NCBI GenBank assembly: GCA_039190005.1
Contig: JBCCYM010000006.1
Location: 1 to 48,064 of the forward strand
Direction of reading: 5' to 3'
Origin: JBCCYM01 sp039190005
GTDB taxonomy: Bacteria; Pseudomonadota; Gammaproteobacteria; UBA12402
Length of the DNA stretch: 48,064 bases
Positions 1 to 9,100 of the stretch are shown here, piece by piece. The position numbers and the translations under genes were made by a program. How positions within the stretch are numbered: position 1 is the stretch's first letter; each line of letters opens with the position of its first letter. Below the pieces are notes generated by a model. That model searched no databases and had not been told where the DNA came from. It saw only the letters and a list, made by a program, of their open reading frames with translations.

Positions 1-968
1 ACCAGATGTTAACCGGTATCATCCCCATCGCGATTAAACTCACAGCGATCAGCAACACCGACCAAGGTAGTATTTTCCGCGGTGTAATTCGACTGGTTAA
101 TGGTTGCACAAATATGATTTGAAAAACAAGTATACCTATACTCATGTGAGCAAATAACATATTGATACTGTTGTTGGGCAAATGTCGATATTGAAATAAA
201 AATTCGCCTGAATACTGAAAAAACAACAGCCAACCCAATTGAAACATTAACCAAATGAGTAAAATTTTATTTAGTTTACGATTTTTGAAAAGAGAAATCA
301 TTTTTGTGATGATATTTCCCGCGCGCGCCGACTTGTCACTTTTTTGTGGCAGTGTTTCCGTAAACACCCATACAATTAACAAGAAAATAAGCAAATAACC
401 TACCATGACTATTTGATAGATGATGGCATAACCGTGCTTGCCAAAAAATTTAATCAGATAAGGACCGGCAATAAAACTCAGTGTCACCATAATCCACTGC
501 ACATTAAACCGACCCGTTCGACTTTTTTTGATACCAATATCGGCAAGGACGGCCTGGCAAATAACCGCGGTTACTTTAGTACAGGCGGCAATAGACAAGC
601 TAGCAATAAATAATGCCAGAGAAGCTGTATGAATCGCGTGACTCAACCCTAAATAAGGCCAGTGCCGAGAGGATTAACACCATAAATAAAATGGGTTTAC
701 GTCCATAGCGATCAGCGCATATTCCCCAAAACGGCGCGATAACGAAATTTGCCAACGGAAATGACAAGAACAAGCCACTTAACACAAACTGTTTCTCCTG
801 CTTACCAATAACGTTGAACACACTATGCTTGGCAATGACCAATGACAGCACTGTGGCATAAAAAACACTAATGGCAACAGAATCGACAAAAACAGCCAGA
901 ATAACAATCGCAAAAGTAAGCTTTAATTGCCTATTTAGCTCCGCTATTCCCAAAAATTTGCTAAACAT
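1..968 (-). pseudogene. MFS transporter, frameshifted and cut by window edge
   Basis: This is a major facilitator superfamily permease of unknown substrate. The N-terminal part (968 down to about 650) encodes hydrophobic helices and the loop 2-3 signature GICADRYGRKP. It then runs into a TAG at 600-602. A different minus frame is open from about 652 to position 2 and continues the same type of protein (SHAIHTASLALF, several more membrane helices, a basic central loop). I translated that frame throughout and found no stop. One indel near 650 therefore splits the gene. The C-terminus lies outside the window. It starts 7 bp after holB stops and may be cotranscribed with it. Either a real pseudogene or a sequencing indel would look like this. 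The family is clear; the substrate is not. Confidence 0.8.
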
Positions 969-975
969 GCTAAAA

Positions 976-1953
976 TTAATTCTTACGCTCTGAAAGACAA
1001 GACCAGCTCAGCAATAACAAATTCTCTATTAATAATTGTTTATTAAGGGCGATATTGTCAGCCAATATTGCCGCCAGCTGATATAATTGATCCAAACAAA
1101 CAAACAAGGCTTGAATATGACAAACAGGTGCGATTCTCTCTAATACCTGCGCTAAATCACGATTATTAATAGCGTTGTTACCGCTTATTATCAGACGGAT
1201 AATATCCATTAACCAGGATTGTAAATACGGCAGAATATCAAGCGGCTCGAATTTATGCCACTGTTTACTTGCCGCGGTCAAACTACTGGCTTGCAGCATA
1301 AACGCTTGCCAGGTCTGGAAGATGTGTTGTCGCTGTTTCAGTGCATTGCTCTCATTTAACGCCAATGCCGCTAATGGCGCGTGATGGGTGAGCGTCAATA
1401 ACAATTCGGCGTTATCCGTCACATGATTTTCGTGCAAATAACGCATTGCCAGCGCGTGATCTGACTGCGGGAAAGTGATCATCTGACAACGGCTGCGTAT
1501 GGTCGGCAATAGACGTGATGGTCGTTCACTGATTAAAATAATATACACCCCAGCCGGCGGTTCTTCCAATAACTTGAGCAGCGCGTTTGCTGCGGCTCTA
1601 TTCATGTTTTCCGCTGACTGGATAATAATCACTTTTTTAGCGGCACTGAGCATACTGAAATCAACTAACTGTCGAATGGTATCGATTTTTATTGCCCGAT
1701 TAGGCGCTTCCGGCTTCACTGTTAAAACATCTGGATGATTGCCGGCAGAAAATAAATGGCAGCTTTTACAGGCACCACAGGCTTGAAAATCAACTTTTGG
1801 TTCTTGACAAAGTAAGGACGCGGCCAAACAAGTGGCGAAATGTGTTTTACCCAATCCTGCCTGACCGACAAACAGCATCGCGTGCGCTAATTTGTCGACA
1901 TGACGACACAATCGCGACCATTGGGCTGATTGCCAGGGCAATACATTATTCAT
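976..1953 (-). CDS. holB: DNA polymerase III subunit delta'
   Basis: Clamp-loader subunit delta' of the DNA polymerase III holoenzyme, 325 aa, close to the usual size. The AAA+ domain shows a P-loop-like GLGKT near residues 33-37. Zinc-module cysteines follow (C49, C59, C62, C65). The segment NALLKLLEEPP is the conserved box of the gamma/delta' family. The start ATG overlaps the tmk stop by 4 bp, the coupling expected from the tmk-holB order in gammaproteobacteria. Together with gamma/tau and delta it opens and loads the beta clamp at the fork. No anomaly seen. Confidence 0.96.
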   Translation of the reverse strand: MNNVLPWQSAQWSRLCRHVDKLAHAMLFVGQAGLGKTHFATCLAASLLCQEPKVDFQACGACKSCHLFSAGNHPDVLTVKPEAPNRAIKIDTIRQLVDFSMLSAAKKVIIIQSAENMNRAAANALLKLLEEPPAGVYIILISERPSRLLPTIRSRCQMITFPQSDHALAMRYLHENHVTDNAELLLTLTHHAPLAALALNESNALKQRQHIFQTWQAFMLQASSLTAASKQWHKFEPLDILPYLQSWLMDIIRLIISGNNAINNRDLAQVLERIAPVCHIQALFVCLDQLYQLAAILADNIALNKQLLIENLLLLSWSCLSERKN

Positions 1954-2570
1954 GTGGTAAACTCATCTAAGGCGCGAGTAATCGCTTTGTTGACCTCGGC
2001 AATACGCTGTTCGCTATTGATAATCCGAAACCGCTGTGGATATTGCTTAGCACGCTGTAAATACGCGTCACGCACCTGATGAAAAAATTGTAATTTCTCA
2101 GATTCGATCCGGTCAAGCTTATCGGATTGCATTGCTCGCCGCAAACCAATTTCTGGCGCGAGATCAAGCAACAGGGTTAAATCAATGTGTATATCTTGTT
2201 GAACCAATTTTTCTAACTGTTCAATATAAGCGTTATCAATGCCACGTCCACCACCTTGATAAGCATAGCTGGAATCGGTGAGTCGGCCACTGATCACAAC
2301 CTTATCTTCAGCCAATGCCGGTTTGATCACATGATTGAAATGCTGAGCGCGACCGGCAAACATCAACAGCAACTCTGTTTCGGCAATAATGGTTTCCTGA
2401 TGGTGGCGTAATAAAATCTGTCGTATTTCTTCAGCAACCTCAGTACCACCGGGTTCTCTGGTAATAAGTGTTTGCTTTTTTTTAGCTTGAAAGTAAGCCG
2501 CAATATGACTTAATGCTGTGGACTTGCCGGCACCATCAATGCCTTCAACTGTGATTAGTAAACCTGGCAT
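1950..2570 (-). CDS. tmk: Thymidylate kinase
   Basis: Phosphorylates dTMP to dTDP with ATP; 206 aa, normal size. The P-loop GIDGAGKST lies at residues 10-18. TREPGGT (38-44) is the dTMP-binding loop, and SSYAYQGGGRGID (100 onward) is characteristic of bacterial Tmk. One oddity: the usually invariant Asp-Arg pair before the latter motif reads S94-G95-R96, so the Asp is replaced by Gly (codon GGC) while the Arg is kept. It precedes holB with a 4-bp overlap and follows fabF after 135 bp that contain a dispersed repeat. Because its surroundings are a conserved operon and the rest of the protein is intact, I expect it to be functional. Confidence 0.95.
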   Translation of the reverse strand: MPGLLITVEGIDGAGKSTALSHIAAYFQAKKKQTLITREPGGTEVAEEIRQILLRHHQETIIAETELLLMFAGRAQHFNHVIKPALAEDKVVISGRLTDSSYAYQGGGRGIDNAYIEQLEKLVQQDIHIDLTLLLDLAPEIGLRRAMQSDKLDRIESEKLQFFHQVRDAYLQRAKQYPQRFRIINSEQRIAEVNKAITRALDEFTT

Positions 2571-2634
2571 GGTTGTATTTTCCCAAATTTAGTAAAACTT
2601 TTGTCATGTCACGCCTGCCGAAGTGTCGAAAGAC

Positions 2635-2680
2635 GGTCCCTGAGCCTGCTTGCCCTGAGCCTGTCGAAGGGTCGAAGGGC
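2635..2680. repeat. 46-bp dispersed repeat, single copy
   Basis: One copy of a 46-bp unit that starts GGTCCCTGAGC and ends GTCGAAGGGC, with internal CCCTGAGCCTGTCGAAGGG half-palindromes. The same unit occurs three times in tandem at 24385-24522 and once, truncated, at 45316-45356. It sits between fabF and tmk inside the operon, so it is transcribed and may fold into a stem-loop in the intercistronic RNA. Confidence 0.85.
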
Positions 2681-2705
2681 ACGGGAAGACAGGTTAAGTT
2701 TAATT

Positions 2706-3956
2706 CTAATCTATCTTTTTGAAAATCACACTGGCATTGGTGCCGCCAAAACCAAATGAATTCGACATTACCACGTTGAGTTTGCTTTCTTGGGCATGAT
2801 GGGCAACCAAATTCAAATCCGCCTCTTCACTGGGATTATCAAGATTGATTGTCGGCGGAACAACTTGATCACGGAGCGCCAGTATTGAAAAAATAGCTTC
2901 GATAGCACCAGCGGCGCCGAGAAGATGGCCGGTCATTGATTTCGTAGAACTCACCGCCAATTCATAGGCGTGACCTTTAAACATATTCTTTATCGCCATT
3001 AACTCAAGATCATCGCCCACCAACGTAGAGGTAGCGTGGGCGTTAATATAGCCGATTTCATCAGGATTAATTTCAGCGTCTTCCAGCGCGGCTTGCATCG
3101 CTCTTCGCCCACCGTCACCCTCTGGCGCCGGTGATGTGATATGATAGGCGTCCCCACTCATCCCCAGACCAACCAGTTCCGCATAGATATTGGCGCCACG
3201 CTTCTTAGCCATGTCGTATTCTTCCAATATCAAGGCGCCGGCGCCACTGCCGAGCACGAAACCATCACGGTCTTTATCCCAAGGACGACTGGCTTTTTCT
3301 GGCGCGTCGTTTCTTGTCGACAACGCTTTCATGGCAGAAAAACCGCCAACACCTAGTGGTGATGTTGCCATTTCAGTGCCACCACAAACCATGACATCCG
3401 CGTCACCATAAGCAATCATTCTAGCCGCCATACCGATATTATGGGTACCGGTAGTACATGCTGTCACAATAGAAATATTAGGGCCTTTGAGATTATGCTG
3501 AATAGAAACATAGCCCGCAGCTAAGTTAATAATCACACCGGGAATAAAAAATGGCGATAGTTTACGCGGCCCGCCTCCTGATAACAAATCACGACAATAT
3601 TCAATCATCGGTAAACCACCGATACCAGAACCAAGCGCGACACCAACACGACCGGCATTATTGTCAGTAACCTGCAAACCTGAATCACGCATAGCTTGCG
3701 CGACAGCGGCAACGCCATATTGAATAAATACATCATTACGGCGCACATCTTTTGCTGGCATATACACTTTAGGATCAAAATCCTTCACCTCAGCGGCGAT
3801 ATGCACATTAAAGTCTTTGCTATCAAAGCCGGCAATATGTCCAACCCCACTTTTTCCGGACAATACCGCTTTCCACGAACCATCAACATCATTGGCTAAT
3901 GGGGAAATCATCCCTAGACCAGTGACAACAACTCTTCGTTTTGTGGAAACACCCAT
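2706..3956 (-). CDS. fabF: 3-oxoacyl-ACP synthase II (KAS II)
   Basis: Condensing enzyme that elongates acyl-ACP with malonyl-ACP in type II fatty acid synthesis, 416 aa, full length. The thiolase-fold catalytic residues are all visible: C167 in TACTTG, H307 in NAHATST, and K339/H344 in STKSMTGHLLGAAG. It lies 38 bp downstream of acpP, the standard fabG-acpP-fabF order. KAS II classically controls temperature-dependent unsaturation (palmitoleate to cis-vaccenate) in relatives. No anomaly. Confidence 0.97.
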   Translation of the reverse strand: MGVSTKRRVVVTGLGMISPLANDVDGSWKAVLSGKSGVGHIAGFDSKDFNVHIAAEVKDFDPKVYMPAKDVRRNDVFIQYGVAAVAQAMRDSGLQVTDNNAGRVGVALGSGIGGLPMIEYCRDLLSGGGPRKLSPFFIPGVIINLAAGYVSIQHNLKGPNISIVTACTTGTHNIGMAARMIAYGDADVMVCGGTEMATSPLGVGGFSAMKALSTRNDAPEKASRPWDKDRDGFVLGSGAGALILEEYDMAKKRGANIYAELVGLGMSGDAYHITSPAPEGDGGRRAMQAALEDAEINPDEIGYINAHATSTLVGDDLELMAIKNMFKGHAYELAVSSTKSMTGHLLGAAGAIEAIFSILALRDQVVPPTINLDNPSEEADLNLVAHHAQESKLNVVMSNSFGFGGTNASVIFKKID

Positions 3957-3994
3957 AAATTATTATTTTTGATAGAATTTGATGATGAAATCAA

Positions 3995-4237
3995 TTATTT
4001 ATTGGTATGGGCATTGATGTAATCAATAGCCTGTTGAACCGTAGCAATTTTTTCCGCGTCTTCATCAGGAATTTCTGTTCCAAATTCTTCTTCCAACGCC
4101 ATCACCAATTCAACGGTATCCAGTGAATCAGCACCTAAATCTTCGACAAATGACGCGTCAGAACGAATTTTACTTTGATCTTGACCAAGTTGTTCTGCGA
4201 CAATTTGCTTTACGCGTTCTTCAATATTAGCACTCAT
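3995..4237 (-). CDS. acpP: Acyl carrier protein
   Basis: Carries growing acyl chains on a 4'-phosphopantetheine arm; 80 aa. The attachment serine is S38 in the DLGADSLDTVELVM motif, followed by the acidic recognition helix EEEFGTEIPDEDAEK. It sits between fabG and fabF. The 157-bp gap upstream is the largest inside the fab block and contains a promoter-like element, which fits the separate high-level expression that ACP needs. Confidence 0.98.
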   Translation of the reverse strand: MSANIEERVKQIVAEQLGQDQSKIRSDASFVEDLGADSLDTVELVMALEEEFGTEIPDEDAEKIATVQQAIDYINAHTNK

Positions 4238-4328
4238 AAATTTTGTTCCTATATGTTTGTTCTGTGAAAAAATAACAAAGAAAATTTTACTAAGAATCTC
4301 TGGAGATGCAAGTAATAATTTCTATTTT

Positions 4329-4357
4329 TTATTATGTTACACTATTTTTCAGTTCAA
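4329..4357 (-). promoter_or_regulatory. Candidate sigma70 promoter for acpP
   Basis: On the minus strand a TTGAAC -35 box (4352-4357) and TAATAA -10 box (4329-4334) are separated by 17 bp. They lie about 90 bp upstream of the acpP start, in the gap between fabG and acpP. The match is moderate; the position makes it plausible. Confidence 0.4.
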
Positions 4358-4394
4358 CAACTCGTCCGCGAGCGACCAAATTGCTGAATTAATT

Positions 4395-5138
4395 TTAGTA
4401 CATGCCCCCATTCACGTGCAACAACTGCCCTGTTAAATAAGACGCCGCGTCTGACGCAATAAAAGCGGCAACCTCAGCAATTTCTTCCGGCTCCCCTCGA
4501 CGCTTCATTGGAATAGCCGCCAGCATCATTTCACGCTGTTTGTCATTCATGGCTTCTGTCATATCGGTTTTGATATACCCCGGGGCGATCGCATTGACAG
4601 TAATACCGCGACTCGCGACTTCTTTAGCTAATGTTGTCGTAAACGCCTCAATAGCGCCTTTTGAAGCGGCATAATTGGCTTGTCCCGGATTCCCTGCGCG
4701 ACTGACAACAGAACTGATACTGATAATACGTCCCCAACGTGCCTTGACCATGTCTTTAAGACAAGCCCTTGTCACATAAAATGTCCCATTGAGATTCACA
4801 TTAATAACATCATGCCACTCATCATCTTTCATACGCAACATAATATTATCGCGGGTAACGCCGGCATTATTCACCAAAATCGCGGGTGACATGCCATATT
4901 CCGTTTTGATTGCCGATAACAATGCTGTCACGGAGGCCGGATCACCGATATTTAATACTTTCCCGACCACATTCAGCCCTTGATCCTGAAAAGACTGACT
5001 GATAGCACTCGCGCCTTGTTCATTTGTCGCCGTACCAACAACCACATCTATGTCTTGTCGCGCGAGCTTTGCCGCAATCGCCTTACCAATGCCACGAGAG
5101 GCGCCAGTTACCAACGCGATTTTCTTATGTTCTGTCAT
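4395..5138 (-). CDS. fabG: 3-oxoacyl-ACP reductase
   Basis: NADPH-dependent reduction of beta-ketoacyl-ACP, 247 aa, a short-chain dehydrogenase. The cofactor motif TGASRGIG is at 11-18, NNAG at 90-93, and the catalytic triad S143, Y156, K160 (YAASK) is complete. The C-terminus LTGQLLHVNGGMY is typical of FabG. The start overlaps the fabD stop by 4 bp, so translation is probably coupled. Confidence 0.97.
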   Translation of the reverse strand: MTEHKKIALVTGASRGIGKAIAAKLARQDIDVVVGTATNEQGASAISQSFQDQGLNVVGKVLNIGDPASVTALLSAIKTEYGMSPAILVNNAGVTRDNIMLRMKDDEWHDVINVNLNGTFYVTRACLKDMVKARWGRIISISSVVSRAGNPGQANYAASKGAIEAFTTTLAKEVASRGITVNAIAPGYIKTDMTEAMNDKQREMMLAAIPMKRRGEPEEIAEVAAFIASDAASYLTGQLLHVNGGMY

Positions 5139-6091
5139 ACATCCTCCTCAGTATCAACACTATTCAATAACTGTCGCAAACTGTCAAGATTATTCAATGT
5201 AAACGCGTTAATTTGCTTAGAAATCCGGCGATTAAGTCCGGTTAACACTTTACCAGGACCACATTCAATTATCCGTTCAATGCCTTGGTTTATCATCGAC
5301 TCAACGGTTTGCTGCCAACGCACAGGACAATAGACCTGACGCGACAATGCCAAACGAATCGCTTCCGGATCACTATGCACGAGCGCGTCGACATTGCTGA
5401 TCACCGGTATTTTTGGTGATTTTATTGGGATTTCCTGCAAAAATTCCGCCAGATTTTCCGATGCCGACAGCATTAATGGACAATGTGATGGAATACTGAC
5501 CGGCAATCGTTTGGCTATTTTAGCCTTTGCTTGCTTTGCCAAGGCGATAGCGCGCTCAACAGCGGCAACATGACCGGCAATAACCGTCTGATTAGGTTCA
5601 TTGACATTCGCCACCATCACGGTATCGCCCTCTGAAGCTTGTTGGCAAATTGCTTCAACTTTTTCTAAAGGCAATAAAACTATCGCCGCCATCGCGCCTT
5701 CACCTTCCGGCACAGCGGACTGCATCAGTGCCGCACGTTTAGCTACCAGCTTCACGCCATCGGCAAAGCTTATCGCTTCCGCGGCAACCAATGCCGCGTA
5801 TTCGCCTAAACTGTGGCCAGCCATCACATCCGGCAACCGCCCACCCTGTGATTGCCATAAACGCCACATGGCCACATCGGCAACCAGTAATGCCGGTTGC
5901 GTATAAATGGTTTGATTGAGTTTTTCAGCGGGGCCACTAAAGACAATATCGGATAGATCATAAGCCAGTATGTCAGCCGCTTGCTTAAATAATTGTTGTA
6001 CCAAATCAAACTGATCGGCAACATCACTTAACATACCAACCGTTTGCGAACCTTGACCGGGAAAAACAAATGCCGTTTTCATATCACTCAC
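5135..6091 (-). CDS. fabD: Malonyl-CoA:ACP transacylase
   Basis: Loads malonyl units onto ACP; 318 aa. The oxyanion and nucleophile motifs PGQGSQ (11-16) and GHSLGEYAAL (S94) are present, and H203 in PSHCPLM completes the Ser-His dyad. It lies 9 bp after fabH and overlaps fabG by 4 bp. Full length, ordinary family member. Confidence 0.97.
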   Translation of the reverse strand: MSDMKTAFVFPGQGSQTVGMLSDVADQFDLVQQLFKQAADILAYDLSDIVFSGPAEKLNQTIYTQPALLVADVAMWRLWQSQGGRLPDVMAGHSLGEYAALVAAEAISFADGVKLVAKRAALMQSAVPEGEGAMAAIVLLPLEKVEAICQQASEGDTVMVANVNEPNQTVIAGHVAAVERAIALAKQAKAKIAKRLPVSIPSHCPLMLSASENLAEFLQEIPIKSPKIPVISNVDALVHSDPEAIRLALSRQVYCPVRWQQTVESMINQGIERIIECGPGKVLTGLNRRISKQINAFTLNNLDSLRQLLNSVDTEEDV

Positions 6092-6100
6092 CTATACCTA

Positions 6101-7069
6101 CTAAAATTTTAATAGTACACCACCCCAAGTTAAACCACCGCCAAAAGCTTCCATGATCACAGTATCACCTCGTTTTATTTTACCCGCTCGCACAGCCGCG
6201 TCAAACGCTAATGGTACTGAAGCGCTTGAAGTATTCGCGTGTTCATCCACGGTCATAATCACTTTTTCTAAAGGAAAATTCAAACTTTTTGCCATGTGGG
6301 TAATAATACGAGAATTTGCCTGGTGTGGCACCAGCCAATCGATTTCGGTTAAGCTAACATTATTTTTTTCCAGCAATTCTATTACTGTCTTTTGCAGTTC
6401 AAGCGTCGCGTGACGAAAAACCTCTCGCCCCTGCATTTGCAGATAACTGTCACCTTCACCTTTTCGGACCTCGTTATTATAAGGGCCAGGAAGATTGAGA
6501 AGATCAATGTGATGACCGTTCGCGTGTAATACCGTATCATAAATGCCCGGCTCATCTGCCGCTTGCAGCAACATCGCCCCGGCGCCATCCCCAAACAACA
6601 CACAAGTCGAACGATCCTGCCAATCCAAAGCACGAGAAATAATTTCACTCCCGACAACAAGTACTGTTTTGACCTGTCCAGATCTGATAAATTGATCGGC
6701 GACAGATAAGGCATAAACAAAACCAGAACAAGCCGCGGTAACATCAAAAGCGGGAATGCCAGGCAAATCCAATTTTTGCTGCAAGAAACACGCGGCGCTG
6801 GGGAAAACCATATCAGGACTACAGGTCGCGACGATAATCATCTCAATACTATCCGCTTGTACGTCAGCCTTTGCTAACGCTTTTTTTGCCGCGTTTAAGC
6901 CCATACTAGAACTGGTTTCATCCTCGGCGGCAACATGTCTTTTCTTAATGCCGGTACGCGTGTAAATCCATTCATCACTGGTATCAACCATTGATTCCAG
7001 ATCATGATTGCTCAGCACTTTTTCCGGGACATAGGCGCCTACGCCAAGTAGTTTAGAATATTTTCTCAT
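6101..7069 (-). CDS. fabH: 3-oxoacyl-ACP synthase III (KAS III)
   Basis: Initiates fatty acid synthesis by condensing acetyl-CoA with malonyl-ACP. Counted from the ATG at 7069, the Cys-His-Asn triad is C114 (TAACSGFVY), H249 (VPHQANSRI) and N279 (ANTSSAS). I chose this ATG, which overlaps the plsX stop as TGATG, over an in-frame GTG one codon earlier. About 322 aa, normal length. It belongs to the plsX-fabH-fabD-fabG chain. Confidence 0.96.
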   Translation of the reverse strand: MRKYSKLLGVGAYVPEKVLSNHDLESMVDTSDEWIYTRTGIKKRHVAAEDETSSSMGLNAAKKALAKADVQADSIEMIIVATCSPDMVFPSAACFLQQKLDLPGIPAFDVTAACSGFVYALSVADQFIRSGQVKTVLVVGSEIISRALDWQDRSTCVLFGDGAGAMLLQAADEPGIYDTVLHANGHHIDLLNLPGPYNNEVRKGEGDSYLQMQGREVFRHATLELQKTVIELLEKNNVSLTEIDWLVPHQANSRIITHMAKSLNFPLEKVIMTVDEHANTSSASVPLAFDAAVRAGKIKRGDTVIMEAFGGGLTWGGVLLKF

Positions 7070-8097
7070 CACTTTCTATTCTCCAATAACAACACAATTT
7101 GATTCTCAATCAGCTCAATGACATTATCTTCAACTTCCCATATCGCGCGTTCGATTGCCGCCGCGAAACCATTGACATTGGCGGCGCCATGACTTTTAAC
7201 CACAATACCCCGCAGACCCAATAAACTGGCACCATTATATCTTGATGGATTAAGTCGCTTTTTAATTGACATCAGCATAGGTTGCGCGAGTAATCCAATA
7301 AATTTACCGCGCAAATTCCGTGTTATTTTTTTACGCACGGTTTCTTGTAGCAAACGAAACGCGCCCTCTGTGGTCTTTAACGACACATTACCGACAAAGC
7401 CATCACAAACAATCACATCGGCAACATCTTTAAAAATATCATCGCCCTCAGCAAAACCAACATAATTTATGTCACGATGCTCAGTTAACAGCTGAGCAGC
7501 TTGCTTTACCCGAGTATCGCCTTTCATGTCTTCTTCACCAATATTCAGCAAGGCTACACGGGGTTGATCAATATGACCAACGGCTGACGCCACAACAGAG
7601 CCCATTACCGCGAATTGTAACAATTGTTCCGCTGAAGATTCAACATTACCGCCCAAATCAAGCATACGTAGAAAACCATTGGGATTGGTGGAAGGAATAT
7701 GCGCCATAATTGCCGGTCGATCAATCCCTTTTATTGTCTTCAAAACGAAATAAGCTGTAGCCATTAAGGCGCCGGTATTACCGGCACTCACAACCGCGTC
7801 AGCTTTTTGTTCTTTTACCAAATTAATTGCCACGCGCATTGAAGAATCTTTCTTATGACGCACGGCCTGAGAAGGTAAATCATCCATCGTCACACACTGC
7901 GACGCGTGATGAACATGTAAACGCTGTTTTAACTCTGGCTTAATCTTGGCAATGGCGAGCGTTATCCGCGCTTCATCACCGACCAAAATCAACTGCAAAT
8001 TTTCATATTTTTCTAATGCGATAATTGCCGCGGGCACAATGACGTTAATGCCATGATCACCACCCATGGCGTCAAGTGCTACTTTAATCGTACGCAA
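7069..8097 (-). CDS. plsX: Phosphate acyltransferase
   Basis: Makes acyl-phosphate from acyl-ACP for phospholipid synthesis; peripheral membrane enzyme, 342 aa. The N-terminus KVALDAMGGDHG and internal VSAGNTGALMA and CDGFVGNVSLKTTEG are diagnostic. It starts 6 bp after rpmF stops and overlaps fabH at its end, the usual rpmF-plsX-fabH linkage. Confidence 0.96.
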   Translation of the reverse strand: MRTIKVALDAMGGDHGINVIVPAAIIALEKYENLQLILVGDEARITLAIAKIKPELKQRLHVHHASQCVTMDDLPSQAVRHKKDSSMRVAINLVKEQKADAVVSAGNTGALMATAYFVLKTIKGIDRPAIMAHIPSTNPNGFLRMLDLGGNVESSAEQLLQFAVMGSVVASAVGHIDQPRVALLNIGEEDMKGDTRVKQAAQLLTEHRDINYVGFAEGDDIFKDVADVIVCDGFVGNVSLKTTEGAFRLLQETVRKKITRNLRGKFIGLLAQPMLMSIKKRLNPSRYNGASLLGLRGIVVKSHGAANVNGFAAAIERAIWEVEDNVIELIENQIVLLLENRK

Positions 8098-8103
8098 AAT
8101 AAA

Positions 8104-8301
8104 TTACTCTTCGTTATCGTCAAATGCTTCTTTGTTTTCGATAACCTGCCGACCACGATACATGCCTTCCGGCGTGATGTGGTGCCGACGATGTGTTTCA
8201 CCTGTTGTTGAATCCACAGATAAATCTATTTTGTCCAAAGCGTCATGCGCTCGGCGCATACCACGTTTAGCACGTGTTTTTCTGTTTTTTTGTACAGCCA
8301 T
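8104..8301 (-). CDS. rpmF: 50S ribosomal protein L32
   Basis: Small basic ribosomal protein, 65 aa, starting MAVQKNRKTRAKRGMRR and containing the HHITPEGMYRGRQV segment. It opens the conserved rpmF-plsX-fab arrangement. The YceD/DUF177 gene that often precedes rpmF is not present here; a HAD phosphatase gene precedes it instead, 79 bp away. Confidence 0.96.
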   Translation of the reverse strand: MAVQKNRKTRAKRGMRRAHDALDKIDLSVDSTTGETHRRHHITPEGMYRGRQVIENKEAFDDNEE

Positions 8302-8337
8302 TTTTATTACTCCGAATTATAAAAATTAATCAATATC

Positions 8338-8362
8338 AACAAGTTTAAAACGTCAACTTGTT
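8338..8362. repeat. Inverted repeat upstream of rpmF
   Basis: Perfect 8-bp arms AACAAGTT and AACTTGTT around a 9-base centre, in the 79-bp gap between the HAD phosphatase gene and rpmF, about 40 bp before the rpmF start. It has no adjacent T-run on the minus strand, so it is a poor intrinsic terminator. An operator or an mRNA processing hairpin are alternatives. Confidence 0.5.
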
Positions 8363-8380
8363 AATGTCAAAAGTCACAAC

Positions 8381-9043
8381 TTAAACATGGTTCGTCAAGT
8401 CTTTGATATCATCAATACAAACTATCGCGCCATGCGCTTTCAACACGCTTTCGTCACACACGCCGTAACTGACAGCCAACACATCGGTGCCGGCATTTAG
8501 TCCCATCTGCATATCATGAATACTGTCGCCAACCATGAGTGCTCTGCTTGGCTCAACAACCAGTTCAGTCAAAATTTCTTCAACCATTTGCGGGTGCGGT
8601 TTAGAAAATGTTTCATCACCACAGCGTGTTGTGTCAAAAAGAGCGCCCATATTTAACGCGGCAAAATCTTTATCCAGACCTATTCTCCGTTTACCAGTAG
8701 CTACAGCTAATAAATACCCGCTTTGTTTTAAGTGATTTAGTATATCGACAACACCAGGAAATAAACTTAAGCTGGCAACGTACTCAGCACTCTTAAATCC
8801 CTCAGTAAAGAATTCAGTCATACCATCAAGTTGTTTCTGGGTGACATCCGGATAGAGGCTCCGGATAGCTTGATCAAAGCTGAGGCCAAAAATACCGTAT
8901 AAATGCTTATCCTCAACAGCCTCCAAACCAACACTTTCAATGGATCGTCTAATCAAGACCAATAAATGGCCAATGGAATTGGCTAAGGTACCATCCCAAT
9001 CGAAGATAACAAGATCATATTTTTTTTGTTGATTATGCGTCAT
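8381..9043 (-). CDS. HAD-superfamily phosphatase (Gph-like)
   Basis: Haloacid dehalogenase family hydrolase of about 220 aa. Motif I is FDWDGTLANS with the nucleophilic Asp, motif III lies in the region of SKPHPQMVEEIL, and motif IV is VGDSIHDMQMG. The helical cap after motif I marks it as subfamily IA, like phosphoglycolate phosphatase or pyrimidine nucleotidases. I start it at the ATG at 9043 rather than the preceding TTG. It follows rne in the same direction. In many gammaproteobacteria a HAD-IA gene sits next to rluC; here it is on the rne side. Substrate unknown. Confidence 0.85.
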   Translation of the reverse strand: MTHNQQKKYDLVIFDWDGTLANSIGHLLVLIRRSIESVGLEAVEDKHLYGIFGLSFDQAIRSLYPDVTQKQLDGMTEFFTEGFKSAEYVASLSLFPGVVDILNHLKQSGYLLAVATGKRRIGLDKDFAALNMGALFDTTRCGDETFSKPHPQMVEEILTELVVEPSRALMVGDSIHDMQMGLNAGTDVLAVSYGVCDESVLKAHGAIVCIDDIKDLTNHV

Positions 9044-9100
9044 CAAATTTTATCCTCTGTCAAATAATTTTTTTCAACCCGATTGTGATTATGCGTCATC
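9030..9100. repeat. 15-bp direct repeat at rne end and HAD gene start
   Basis: The sequence TGATTATGCGTCATC occurs at 9030-9044 and again at 9086-9100. The right copy contains the rne stop region; the left contains the start codon of the HAD gene. The copies are 56 bp apart. Confidence 0.8.

Noticed and set aside
9..254. Minus-strand 81-aa open frame
   Set aside because: It lies in a different frame from the MFS continuation, which is open across the same bases and reads as membrane helices.
8338..8362. Intrinsic terminator before rpmF
   Set aside because: Good stem but no T-run on the transcribed strand; kept only as an inverted repeat.
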